Assembly (NCBI GenBank): GCA_001969505.1 | Contig: LSSK01001651.1 | Coordinates: 1-37,140 of the forward strand | Source: Zancudomyces culisetae | Lineage: Eukaryota; Kickxellomycota; Harpellomycetes; Harpellales; Legeriomycetaceae | Direction: 5' to 3' | DNA length: 37,140 nucleotides | Shown here: positions 10,222 through 22,015 of the stretch, piece by piece | Layout: each line of letters begins with the position of its first letter | Position numbering within the stretch: position 1 is the first letter of the stretch | Made by a program: the position numbers and the translations under genes | The notes under the pieces: generated by a model | Databases searched by the model: none | What the model saw: the letters and a program-made list of their open reading frames with translations, nothing else | Told to the model about the DNA's origin: nothing

Positions 10222-11091
10222 TATCCGACGATTATGTTATTCGTTCCACCAGTGTGTTATTTCATAGCCGTTTATACATTCATTCGTAGTGTGAATTAAT
10301 TTACTTGTCTTGTTTTTATGTTAATATCGATATTTGCGACATCATATAAAATGTTCGATTCAAAGCAGTATCTGATAACACCTATGCCATTGTTTCTAAC
10401 TTTTTTTAAATGACTGGCAATTGGAATCAAGCCAGTAAGAAATAAAGGATACTGGAAGCCAACAGCCTATGAAAGAATAGTGTTGTAATATCCCACCAAT
10501 ATCCAGTGTTTCGTTTATGCTTACATATTTTGTATGTTTCCACCACCATCACAAAGCAACATCAAAAAAAGCGAAATGAAAAAAGACGGATGGTGCAAAC
10601 GCTTACCTTGAAGGTTTTAGTGGAAATAAACTAATAGAAGACAGAGAGGTATACAGATATATAGAAAGAATGCTTATGGGCTGTTCATTAGTGATATTAT
10701 TACTTCATGTGTACATACTCGGACTATCTGCTTTAAATTTGGATTCTTTTCACCAAAACAGATAACCAAGGACATTGTGACCTGAAGAAATTGTAAGTGC
10801 ATTGAAAAAAAAGAGACAATACTTTCTTTTTGTATTCCTTTTGGTATTCTAGGCAAGTGGAAGCATAAATATTTCATCAGGTTGTTCTATTTAGACAACT
10901 TGCTCGTTTTTTCATTTTTTCAATTGGTGCTGGTTTGTTTAAAACTGGTTATCCATTTTTATTCGTTTATTTATTTAATGGAAGCTGGTGCTATTATTTT
11001 TCCTCTACTAAAAAAAATTAGGGGCTTATTACAACTTGGCATTTTTCGTAATACAGGAATATCCAATCTTTCGTATAACAGTAGAAAAACG
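10222..11091. other. intergenic region between divergent transcription units
   Basis: Lies between the tentative minus-strand gene and the plus-strand gene starting at 11092, so it would hold both promoters. A minus-strand frame at 10674-10877 has an internal ATG (10775) and a GTATGT that could be a donor. I could not extend it to a gene. Confidence 0.45.
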
Positions 11092-12334
11092 ATGAGTCGA
11101 TCCAAAAGTGATGGGTAAGGAAAAAACTAAATCGCGAATCTGTTTTTTTATCAAAAGCTAAGACCAAAAATTTCTAAAATCTAGAAGCGATGCGGAGACT
11201 GGTGACTCGGGGAATCCCATGGGTGCATTTGCTGCCACCATTCTGAGCACGTTTAATGAGCTGAAAAAGGTTAGTCACAAAAAATGCCTTTTCTTTTTTT
11301 TTTATTTGTTTTTTTTACTTACAGCAAAACATTCCCATCATCTTTAAAATATCTGTATGCTAAAATATGCCTACAATCATCGTAATTATTACGAAATTTA
11401 GACCTTAGACGAAAATGAAAAAAAGACGGCTCTCATGGTGGGCACCCTGAACTCGATGATTGAGAGCTCTACGAAAAAAAACATTTCAATAAGTGAGTCG
11501 AATTGCGTATTTTGAGCTGAAAAATAAATGTGGTACAATATCTATGACAGAAAACTGTTACTAAAGATAATTATTGTCACCATAGAACTACAGCTTGACG
11601 GGGCTTATGAAGAATCTTTAGTTGTTCAGCCTGGCTCATCAATTCTCAAAGTAGACTTAACAATAAGCAATGAAAATAAGCTACCTCTTAATAATTCGCA
11701 GATTGCTATTGTATTTTTTGAGAACGGTCAAAACCTAAGACTATATGAACATGACTCTGTAGAAAGTAAAGATAGCATCAACCCGATTCAATGGCAAACG
11801 CAGAACAATTCGGCCGACAACGGATTTACCATAACCAGCAGCGTCTTTTCCGTCGAACCTGAAAAAACGCAGAGCACTTATTCCTATATCGCATTAGAAA
11901 AGCTTGGCCAGATTTCTGGAAGTATGAGCTTTACTTTTAGCATTACAGGGGTACCCCAGCCCATAAAAATTACACATAACTTTCTCGTTTATCTAATATA
12001 CCAGCTTTCCAGGGGATACATAGATATCAACAATCAACAGACAGAACCCGTAGACCTGTCTGGTGATTTGGAGAGTAATACCTTCAATATAAAGCTAGGT
12101 GTTCTTAGATCGCTTTTCGGTATTCCGCATGTCCTTGGAATTACCAAGGATATATCTTTGTGTTTCAAAGCAGATAAGTGTGCCACACAGGGACTTTATT
12201 TCAGGCCGATTAATTTTATTGGTGATACTGTTGCAGAATGCACATGGGTCAGCCTGGATAAAAGTTTAGATGATATGAGGCTTTATTCCCATGCTTCTAC
12301 ACTTGTTAAAGAAATGCAAAATGTAGTATTATAG
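11092..12334 (+). CDS. unrecognised protein: coiled coil plus beta-rich domain
   Basis: Four exons: 11092-11114, 11185-11269, 11402-11492 and 11586-12334, with donors GTAAGG, GTTAGT and GTGAGT and acceptors CTAG, TTAG and ATAG. The phases close exactly (948 nt, 315 residues). The first 20 residues are Ser/Asp-rich. Residues 21-60 form a helix with coiled-coil spacing (ILSTFNELKKTLDENEKKTA). From about 66 onwards the chain alternates hydrophobic residues in beta fashion: QLDGAYEESLVVQPG, then VDLTISNENKLPLNNSQ-IVFF, which resembles an immunoglobulin-like or adaptin-ear-like fold. It ends in a helical tail after FRPINFIGDTVAECTW. Short coiled coil followed by an ear-like domain occurs in BBS and adaptor proteins, but I see no motif that settles a family. 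No signal peptide or membrane segment. It is a clean, probably expressed gene of unknown role. Confidence 0.8.
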
Positions 12335-14819
12335 AAATGTGTGTACTTTTCCGGTTTTGCAGTTAATTTCTTTTTGTGTGTTTATAATCAACTGATCCTA
12401 GCATGCAATAAAGCTCTTAAAGACTGCCCTGCATTGTTTGAATTATGAAGTGCGTGCTTTGTACACTCGTATTGTAAAATCAAATTAATTTTCGTTGTTT
12501 CTTCCACAATTTACAGAATGAATGTTGTGAGTTGTCAATTCCATTTAACCACGTACTTGGTTAAACTTTCAAACGTTTTCTGCACTGGTGGAAAGTAAAC
12601 CAAACATATAGAGTATTTTACATTACTTTTTGTCTACATCTAGAAAATCTCGCAGGATTCTTAGGTCGCTTCCATTAAATAGCGATGAATGACGGCTCTA
12701 AATGGGGTCATTGAAGTGATACCGACTATCAATTTTCGCTTGGCAAGCTACAGGAAAAAGCACTCAATCTATCATTTTAATCATAAACATTGTGTACAGA
12801 TTACCTTGTGCAATCTCTAGCTAAATACTACATTTGCATTTGCACTTGCATGTTTTTTTTGAAAAAATCAATGTTTATTGTGAAGGCATGAACTGATAAA
12901 TGCTAACACACACTATAAAAAGCTATACACCAGCAATTTTGAATAACTTTATAATATTCTACTTGCGTACATTGTATTTAATACTGGTTTAAACAATCTT
13001 CCATTTCATGTCAACCACTTACAAACAGAATTTTATGCTTATACTGAATAGAGAACATCAAATGCCATATGATCCCCATTCCATTATTACATACTTTTTC
13101 TTTATATATTTTGTTTTTTTTGTTAAACAGACTCCAGCAATTGGGCTATCTCTACGGAAATAATTCTTAGACCCATTTACAAATTATTATATCCAGACTG
13201 GAATAGGATTTTCAAAAGTTAATCGCAGAATAAATTTAGCCGCAAACTAATTTGACTAAAACACTCAATGTTCCCTCAGCTTAACAATGCTTTTCTCAAC
13301 AGATACCTTTTTACAAAAAAAGCAATAACGAAGATTGGATATAAACATAAATGTAAAGATCTATACATTCCGTTTTAAAGCCATAAATAAGTTGACTAGC
13401 CCAATTTACAGAAGAAAATGAATACGGCTCTACCACATTTGCTCAACATATAAATTCTTGGATAGCGTGGGTTAGGTTTGAAAAGTAGCATATTTCATAA
13501 ATTGGTGAGTTTGATTGCAGCGTTCTAATTTTCTATTGAACTTTTAAGCCCAAAAACATAAAAGGGTCAACTTTTGTCACTTTGAAGGAATGAAGGGCAT
13601 AAAAATAAATCCTATAGTTAGCTACATTCAGCACATTTTTGGTGTACAATATTCATTTTATGAACATCAATAAAAAAAATAACACACTAATACTGGAAAG
13701 AAAATATCTATCATATTTCCCCACATAAATCTCGTTGGAAAAAAAATGAATGTAAGGATTATCCTAATCATCATACTCCATATTTTACCTTTTTGTTTAA
13801 TGTTTTAATAGTGCCCTGAAATTCACCTATTTATTTTTTCCAAGGAAATACGAAATACATTTTTGAGTTGTTGTTGCTTAGAAACAGATACATTTCCACC
13901 AATTACTAGCCAAAAAGCAGACATTTTAAAAAAATATACACGCTAAGGGCACAAAGCTCAAGCTCAATGTCATTAAAATGTAGCATTCGAAGTCAAGTAA
14001 GTTTAATTTAACAAAATGGGGAAAAGTTTAGAATCTCCAACTAAACGAATAATGCACATTAAACCTGTGCAGTATTTTAGTGCGTTTAACTACTTGCCCT
14101 GGCGCAAAGTAGTGTACATCGACATATTTGGTATGAACCCTGATAAATCTTTCAGTTGTAATACTGCTAAAATATGTGGAACATCCAGCGTAATTACAGG
14201 AGTATAATTCTGTGACTAGCTCCAGCAAAATTACAAAACTAAATGCTGAAATAATATCTTAAAAAGCAAAAGAAAAAGTACAATTATCTGGTGGGAGTAA
14301 GAATCCAGCACATCTATATCTGGGGGAGGGGGGGGAGGGTGGATTAGGCTATGACCATATCTTTCACTATTTTACTACCATTTTTTTTAGACCTCTACTC
14401 GCATTATTCAAATAAATACGGATTTCAAAGTACATTACACACTTCAGCCTACAATTTTCTTTTTGCTAGTAGACATTAAAGAATGGTACAGTCAGTGTAA
14501 CACAACAGTAAAACAAACCCAGTTGGTTGTCGTATCTCAGATCGTTTAACCTTTAAAACATATAAATACTTTCAAGTGAAAAAAATAATCTTGTTTATAC
14601 ATAAGGGTACTTTTTGCTGCTTGCTTGAGTGCACTTGAAAACCCATTTGTTTTGTTGCGAGGAAATATATTTTAAACTTAATTACAAATATCTACCCAGC
14701 TTAAATAGCAAGCTAAACACCTATCCAAGTTATAAACTTCAAAAAACTTCTGCTAAAAGGTTTTTCAGATAATAAAAGTTGGAAAGGGTGTTAACGGGAA
14801 TCTATTACTAGGTTAAAAT
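12335..14819. other. 2.5-kb gene-poor region, possibly with decayed element fragments
   Basis: No gene could be modelled. It is AT-rich with only short frames. A minus-strand frame at 14028-14228 contains a HTKYVDVHY run that resembles the HTKHID-type block of Ty1/copia RNase H. A second minus-strand stretch near 13860-13924 resembles the GGN-IS-SK-Q block of the same domain, but the two are in the wrong order. A G-rich run lies at about 14320-14340. No long terminal repeats or target duplications were seen. Confidence 0.4.
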
Positions 14820-17800
14820 ATGAGCAATAACGAAAATGCGGCTCCAAACCCGCAGTTGAGCGAATCCTTCCAAGCCGTATGGGAGTTGAGATGTAAACAT
14901 TGTCAAACTTTTTGGAGTTCCAGAGGGATGGAGGTAAGGAATATGGAATATCTATACTGAAACATTTGTGGCAAGATAAAATAGTGAGCACTATTAGCTA
15001 TATGATTTTTTCATGGCTTTCCAAAACGAATAATGCTATATAAAAACTATTAATATTAGGCTGTTGTTATGGCTAGACCTGCCATAAGGTGTTATTCCAC
15101 GGATTTGCCACCACTTGGTTGCGATATACTATACCCAGCACTTTCAGAGTCACTGCTAAAGCTTGTCTCAGAATCTACGGGCTCGGAAAGCAGGGATCTC
15201 ACTTATCATGCGCGAAGATTTGACTCGACACCATCAGGACCATGTGAGTGCCATGTGCAAGACATAGGCTGCTTAGGATGGTAAGTATTCTATTCATCTT
15301 GTTTGTAGCGTATATCTTGTTTTAGTTTTGTGTAGACCATGCTTCAGGTTTTAAATTTTAAAAAACTAGGTTCAACTATAACTTATTCTGGTATTACAAA
15401 ATTTCAAATACAAATAGCGGAAATGTGGTGGGGTATTACATACATAGACCCTGTTTTAGGTGTCTAGCGCAGAGATTACGAATCAGACAAAGAGGATATC
15501 AGCACCTATGGACATTTTATCAAGATTCGGTATCCGTTACCCAAAGATCAAAAAAAAATGGAGAGCCAATCGGATGGAGTGAACTACCACAGTCATCCAA
15601 CGGTCCTGTATCAGCAGACTTGCGATCAAGCACGACTCAGCAAACCTCTAGGGCAACAAATGACGACTTACGCGTAACAAACCCTTATATTAGAAGGGAA
15701 GTAATAACGTCTGATGTGCATGGGGGAGTGGTGGGAACACGTCTCGTACCAGTAGATATAGAAACTACAAGAGCAACACTGCTAGAGAGGATAGCGGAGT
15801 TGCACCCAGATCTTCGGGTTCCATTTCCGGCTTTGCGGGAAAATAATGCAAGCACACAAGAGAGAATAATAGAAGGAACAGAAAATATTATGGCCCACAT
15901 ACTCAGAGCAAGAAGAAACAGCAGCATAAATAGGGAAAGAAGCAATGCTATATCTACACATAATTCCGAAACGAGCAGCCGTGATCGCGAAAGGATGCCA
16001 CCCAACCCATTACACTTGGTAGGACCAGCATGGATATCCCAGTTAAATGCATCTTTTATCAATCGCCCGTGTAGCACAGATCAACTCTCCTCCAGCAGCG
16101 CAAGTAGCGAAGCCACGGACAGTGAGATTCAAAGCTTGGAGAGAACGCAACTGCAGCCATATGTATTTGGAGGGTTTGATGATAAAACTGGTTATCGCGT
16201 TATGCAATCAAGAAAATTCTTTGATTCCCAAGCTACACTTAATGGTATTCCGCAAGCAGAAATGAACGATAAGTTTGGAGTGAAAAACTTTGATAAGTTT
16301 AGTACAGAAAGCTATGAAGAAATGGATTGTCGAATTAGAAAAATGAAGATAATAGAAACACATGCGGAGAAAAGACATCATGCTGAGAAGGTACTTTCCA
16401 GTCCAAGATCAACCAGAGCTGCACGCATGGAAGCAGCACGCGTTCTCGCCAAAATCCGAGAGCAAGAAACCGTTGTGACAAAAATGAAGCCAGGAGAGTT
16501 TAAATCTCTTCCGTGTCTTAATGCATTTATACCAGAGGAAGATTCGCTTTGTTCTGGTTTGCACAATAATCTTAGCGGTAAGTTTGGGTCAGTACTCGAG
16601 AAATCAGCATCTAGTAACGATTTATCAGCAGCCTCTACAAATACTGAGGTAACTAAAACCATCAAGCTTGCTTGTGAGAGAAACCTCTTGAAAAACAAGA
16701 AGAGTACATATTTGCATAGTGGGGTGTACACAGAAAGAGAGCTTGGATCAAACCAGTTCAAGAGACCAACTTCCAAAGGCATGAAGGGGGTTGAAAGGAT
16801 GGCAGGAAAAAGACAATATGATACCGAAACCAATAGCAGCGAATCCGAGTATGAAAGTCTAGATAAAGAATATACTATAAATCTTGATGGTACAGCTGTG
16901 AGTTTTGGGTTTCGTCACCTGACACTTGCTGCAAAGCTATTTATAGTCTTGGAAAATAATACTACAAGAAATACAAAAATTCGAAAAGATGAACTAAAGG
17001 AGATTGGCGAGAAAGTGTTTATAAAAAACCTGTTTAGCATAGCCATGGATATCAAAAACAGGGAAAAGGGGTTGAACGCTGAAAACAAGAATCTGGGTGC
17101 TGGTGTAGAAACATTCAGTGCTCAGAAGGTTGACACCGAATACTTTGAAAAAATAACTAGCTTAGACCCAGCTGTTGAGTGCACTACTCTGTATGATTGC
17201 GGTAAAATAATACAACTTTCTGATATACATCCTAATACCGGTGGTCTTACTGGCACCACCAAGGTATCTAAAAACTCCACGCCTCATAACCATATCGATT
17301 TTGAACTTTTGACGAGGTATTCTCTTTTTAAAAACAGGTACTTAAAGAGGAATGGTGTTTCCAAGACGCACACTATTTCAAAGTCTGCTGAAAATCACCA
17401 TGCCTCCTTGATTTTCGACAAAACAAGTGATAAGATAGATATTAAATCATCAGCTCAACAAAAGGGTAAAACAAAGGAAGTAAACAGTGTGTGCACAAAA
17501 AACACGGAGTCAGATGAAGCCATTGGGGCCTCTAGTTCTGGTCTAAATACCAATATAAATACAACCCAAACCAGAGAAGAACTCTCTTCACCCAAGCATC
17601 AAGATACTTATGTCACATTGATGGAGCTTCTTACCAACAAAAGTACTTTATTGGGAAATCTATTTTCCAGCTTTCACGACAAGAACCTAAGATATTTCTT
17701 GATAAAAGAACTTTCAAGATTACAAGGTAACAACCATCTGGTACAACATGAAACCTGTGAACAAGGGTTTTGTGGCAGCAGAAAATCAAATGATAAATTA

Positions 17801-18229
17801 TGTGGTACAGTGAGAAAATCCTTAAAGAAAAACTGCAGGTATGCTAGAGATAGTGGTAGCGAAAGCTCAGGAGTTAGTTTTATGGGTGGGGAGCAAACAG
17901 AATATAGCCATGAAATCAAAGCTGCCAACGAGTATGATAAGAACATTTCCACAGGCACAGAGAGTGATGGAAACAAGGATAGTGATAGCTATAGTTACAG
18001 TTACAGTTACAGTTACGGGAGTAGTAGTACTGGTGATAGTATTGATGTTTATATAAGCGGAACGAGGTGTGATGTGCTAAACACCCATCCCCATACTGGT
18101 CAAACAGATGCTGCTGGCCAAAATAACAAGCCAGCCGAAAAAAACATACCACATTCACTACAGGGCTGGCTACTACAGTCTGGAGTTGAAAGAATGTCCA
18201 AGATGGAAAACGCAGCCATATTTAGGTGA
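14820..18229 (+). CDS. FAM72: FAM72-domain protein with about 900-residue C-terminal extension
   Basis: Exons 14820-14933, 15060-15280 and 15418-18229, with introns GTAAGG...TTAG and GTAAGT...ATAG; 3147 nt, 1048 residues. Residues 25-150 match the FAM72 fold: CKHC at 25-28, then SSRGM-AVVMA, STDLPP, CEC at 100-102, IGCLGCGNVVGY with C109/C112, and PCFRC with C124/C127, ending HLWTFYQDSV. The four Cys pairs are the expected zinc-binding set. FAM72 proteins are usually about 150 residues; here the domain has a Ser-rich insertion (about 60-95) and a long low-complexity tail. The tail is Ser/Lys/Glu-rich, with one long basic helix (around RAARMEAARVLAKIRE) and a Ser-Tyr repeat near residue 970. 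Human FAM72A binds UNG2 and promotes its loss; the fungal role is unknown. Convergent with the SUMO ligase gene. Confidence 0.88.
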
Positions 18230-18597
18230 TTTTTTTAAAAGTAGACAAGTTAAAGGATCTTGGTTTCCATAAAAAAATGAAGAGAAGGTGGGAAATGGGA
18301 AATGGCGAGAGAAAAGTAGGCGATAGGAGTAGCAAAAGTTATTTGTTAGTTTAGTTAGTTTAGTTAGTTTGTTTGTAGTGACAGTTATCATCGTTTGGCC
18401 AAGTTTATAGGGTGTGATATGTAAAAATTTGGGTAAAGCTTGTAAATAGTCCTTTATTCGTTTTTATTAGCTAAGAATAAGGTTACTCACAATAAATTCA
18501 AAATACAAGAAAACTAAACTATCATCATGTCAACATAACTCCTTGCCCTACATTTCAGGCAGTACATATACACAAGTCAGACACAGTACGAGATAGT
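18230..18597. other. convergent 3' intergenic region with 9-bp repeat
   Basis: Short gap between the 3' ends of the FAM72 gene (plus) and the SUMO ligase gene (minus). It has three head-to-tail copies of a GTTAGTTTA unit (18345-18371, the last copy with one mismatch). It should hold both 3' ends and polyadenylation signals. No gene. Confidence 0.6.
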
Positions 18598-21001
18598 TTA
18601 CTCGTCAGAATCCAACGTCAAGTCTACATAGTTGGTGGTATTATGCGTTGAAGGGGGTCCATGCGGGGGAGTGTCATTAAGGAGAAAGTGTATATTGATA
18701 CTATCTGCGGAAAGATTACAAATTTCATTTCCTAGTGACGAGAATGAAGCATCGGAACAATTTTTCTTTTTCTGACCAATTTCCTCGTCGGCTATATCAA
18801 TACTGGCTCGCTTGTATGGATGTAAAGAAGGCGGGATTTTCCAGGAACCATCAGGGTTCACTTCGACTTGATCACAATCGGAATTTGAATAGTGCTTAAG
18901 AATATCCTCAAAATAGGCGTCAATAAAGAGACTCTTTAGGTTTCGTATATTAGTTTGGCAAATGGGACAAATAAATGATGGGGAACCGCGGAATAGACAG
19001 AAAAAGGTGGTTGCATCAAAACATTGGCTATGAGTGCAGTACTTTGACCTAACTGGGACTTTGATACGGCACTGACCTAACTGTTTGGGAAAATCAACAA
19101 ATTATAAATGTTCTTTCAACTGTTTTCCGACCGCACCTGCTATTTTTTTTAATAAAAAAATAAAAACAAAAAAAACCAAGAAACAAAAAACAAGAAACGG
19201 AAAAAAAACAATAGATGTGAACACAGAGTACTTACTACACACTTCAGAGACAAATACGACTTTGTTTGAATGAGGTCTTCATCGTTATCACCTCGACACA
19301 TACCTTGTAGAACTTTCTCCTTTGAAAATTGTTGATATTTCCTTAAATAGTTAACAAATTCCTGTTCAGAGTTAGCTTCAGCCAATTCTACAGTTAAAAG
19401 CATCCGCTATATAGCAGCACAGTAAAAAAAAAGGTAGAAAATTAGTCGAGTTTTCTGAAAGGTTGTAGTAGTGTATAAAATAGGCTTTGTTAATGAAAGT
19501 TTTGTAGATGACTTACCTTCCTACTGGAAAAAGATATTTCCAGTGTATTGTGCAGTTTAAAGTTGACAACAGTTTTAGAAAACAAATCTATTGGCTCGGG
19601 ATAGTCGCTTAAGGACTCGTTCTACAAGAAAAGATTGGTTTATTAGTTGTGTATTAAGCGTTAAATTGGCAATAAAAACATAAATAGAAATAAATATAAA
19701 AAAAGAGACACCAATTATAGAGTCAAGCTGAACTTACAACGACCAGAACAGTTCCGTTAAACTTCGCCAAAACATTTTCAGGGTATTCTATTTTGTGTTC
19801 CGAAAACGTGTTGATTGCATCCAATGCTCCCATGTTGAGTAAAATTGTGGCTGCCCCATTTCCGCTCTTTTTCCTACACATATAGACGTATATATATAAT
19901 AAATCCAGGGTTTAGAGAGTGAACTACTCCTTGAAATCAAAGAAAGCTTACGCCGCGTTCAAGATGTCGACCTCGGATTTCGACAGTTTTATAGTCCATT
20001 TAAGAGTAGTTATCTGTAGAGAGTTTCCTATTAAGTTATGATTTGTTTAATATACTAGCCATGTGTCCATAAACTAAGAAATTAATTACCTATACTAATT
20101 TGAGGGTTCCCTATAATTCTGATTCTTTTGTATAATGGGCTTTCTTCAAACTTGAGATTTCCTGTCAACCTTGTTTCGATAACCTTATGGTACTCTATGC
20201 TGCCTTTGTTTTTACCACTACCTTTGTTAATATACAAGTTCACGACATTGATGCTATTTATGTTTCCCAAACGTTCTACTTTATCTATAGTACATTTTGT
20301 TCTGTGGTTAGTACTCTGGCTCACAAAAAGGAAATAAATGTCTTTTCTTTTGCTCGTTTGGCTAAAAGAAATACGTAAAATAACATACCGGTACCTAAGT
20401 CCTCTGTTCTATCTGTTATAGTATGATTATCTACTTTTTGCACTGTCAAATTCATTTCAGAAACATCTTTGCGTGATCTGTGAGTATTCCCATGAGAATT
20501 TTCCGAAGACTTGGAGTTTAGATCCAACTCATTGGGAAAATCGGCTAGATCGATTGTGTACAAATTGCTGTCGCGCCAAATAAACTTTGTAAATCCGGTT
20601 TGGGATTTGAAGAGCCCCGCTTTTGCTATAGTGTGTAGTCTTGCTATTGCAAGAATCAACTTGTAGTAGTTTACTCGATCATGTTTGCCGTAAACTTCTT
20701 CAATCAGGTCAGTTAGCACTTGTATAAGCTCCTTCTTTCTTTTTGAATGTAGATTGGTCAGCTTTATTTGAGTAAATTCTGAAAGAAAGTTTATTAGTCG
20801 GATGGCATTCGGAATAGTTATCTTTGAGATTGGAACCTAGTAGAATATCACAGATAAGGACGTTTTTGAAACAAGGAATTATAGGCTGATGTTATTTTGT
20901 TGAATTCAAGGCATCCCGAGAATAAAATGAAGCGGATTTATGAAGATAAGCACATTTTTAAAACTTACCGCAAGACTCTCCAACGTAAGAACAGTTTCCA
21001 T
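18598..21001 (-). CDS. SIZ1: SIZ/PIAS-type SUMO E3 ligase
   Basis: Promotes SUMO transfer from the E2 (Ubc9) to nuclear targets. Eight minus-strand exons: 21001-20969, 20836-20389, 20284-20090, 20027-19952, 19873-19738, 19621-19517, 19406-19236 and 19080-18598. All are GT-AG and in frame; 1647 nt, 548 residues, shorter than yeast Siz1. The N-terminus (about 12-75) matches the SAP region. Residues about 225-350 match the PINIT domain (YPENVLAKFNG, then a PEPIDL block). Residues 384-430 form the SP-RING: SLKC-LGQC at 384-392, C403-x-H405, C408, then CPIC at 426-429, followed by IDAYFEDIL and DGSWKIP. The last residues (VDLTLDSDE) are a SUMO-interacting motif with an acidic flank. The frame stays open upstream of the chosen ATG to about 21120, so a further 5' exon is possible. 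Divergent from the MutL gene. Confidence 0.92.
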
Positions 21002-22015
21002 CACGGTATCCTTTCTTATTTTCTTGTACAATCTATAGAGTCTGGTAAAAATAATGTTAAATCTTGCATTTACGTCTAGTTGATTGCTGGAAAACGTTCT
21101 GTATTTAAAAGATACTTTCTGGTTTGGCTAATTGGGGTGCTCCATCAACTTTGCAAATAAATGTCAAAAACTCGTGCAAAAAAAAAATGCCGGCTAAATC
21201 AGATTGTAGTTTTTTTTTCTTGTGAGCAAGTATTTCGCGAACCAAAAGACAATAGGAAAATATGCATGTGTAGAGAACAAGTTTTACAGGTTGATGGTTA
21301 CTCATTCCATTAACAGGAGAAAAAGCAAAACAATCATAAAATCTGATTTGTAGATGCACAAAAATGACAAAAAAAAAAGATAGGGATAACAAACTTCCTT
21401 GACTTTTAGTTTTTACTCTGAACCACCAAAATTCTACATTCTGGGCAGCATTCACCACCAAAATTATCTTGATATTTTGTCAGTTTGAGATAAAAAGGGA
21501 AGTGGAATGGAGTGGTGCGAGGTGAGCTAGCTACATTATCTGATTTTCCGACATAACTTTGGGGATGGTGTCCTCTAAGGTAAGTTTGTTGGCTATATTT
21601 ACGTAATATACTTGTCTTACTCTTATGCAAAACACGTGAAACGAAAATGGAGTGGCAAAAAATAAAACTGTTAGTTTTGATCCAAAACAGACACACCAAT
21701 AAACAATTTGCTGTAATTTATTTATTTTTCATGGAATTTGCGTAAGGAAATCAGAACCCATGGAAAACACAGCAATTCTATTAGCTGGTGCTATTTTTTT
21801 TAAACTATTTTGTACCTGCGGAATAGTTCTCAACAATTGTTTTCACTATTAATGGAAGAAAGGATATAGGGTGTAAAATAGGGATGGGAGTATCAATACC
21901 AGTATAATTGGGATATTAATTGTATTACAGTAAAACATCTTGCATTGTGATTTGTAAGCCAGAAAAGGTCTGAATATTTAATCAACTAGGGATCGGAGGA
22001 GGGATATTAAGCAAA
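21002..22015. other. bidirectional promoter region between SUMO ligase and MutL genes
   Basis: About 1 kb between divergent starts. Two minus-strand frames (21105-21461 and 21406-21699) are hydrophobic and low-complexity and fit no gene. The frame upstream of the SUMO ligase ATG stays open to about 21120, so some of this may be its 5' exon. The MutL side is AT-rich. Confidence 0.5.

Noticed and set aside
16378-16833. 151-codon minus-strand frame inside the FAM72 gene
   Set aside because: Antisense shadow of the long third exon.
21105-21699. Two minus-strand frames (118 and 97 codons) in the divergent promoter
   Set aside because: Low-complexity, hydrophobic, no splice logic and no recognisable family.
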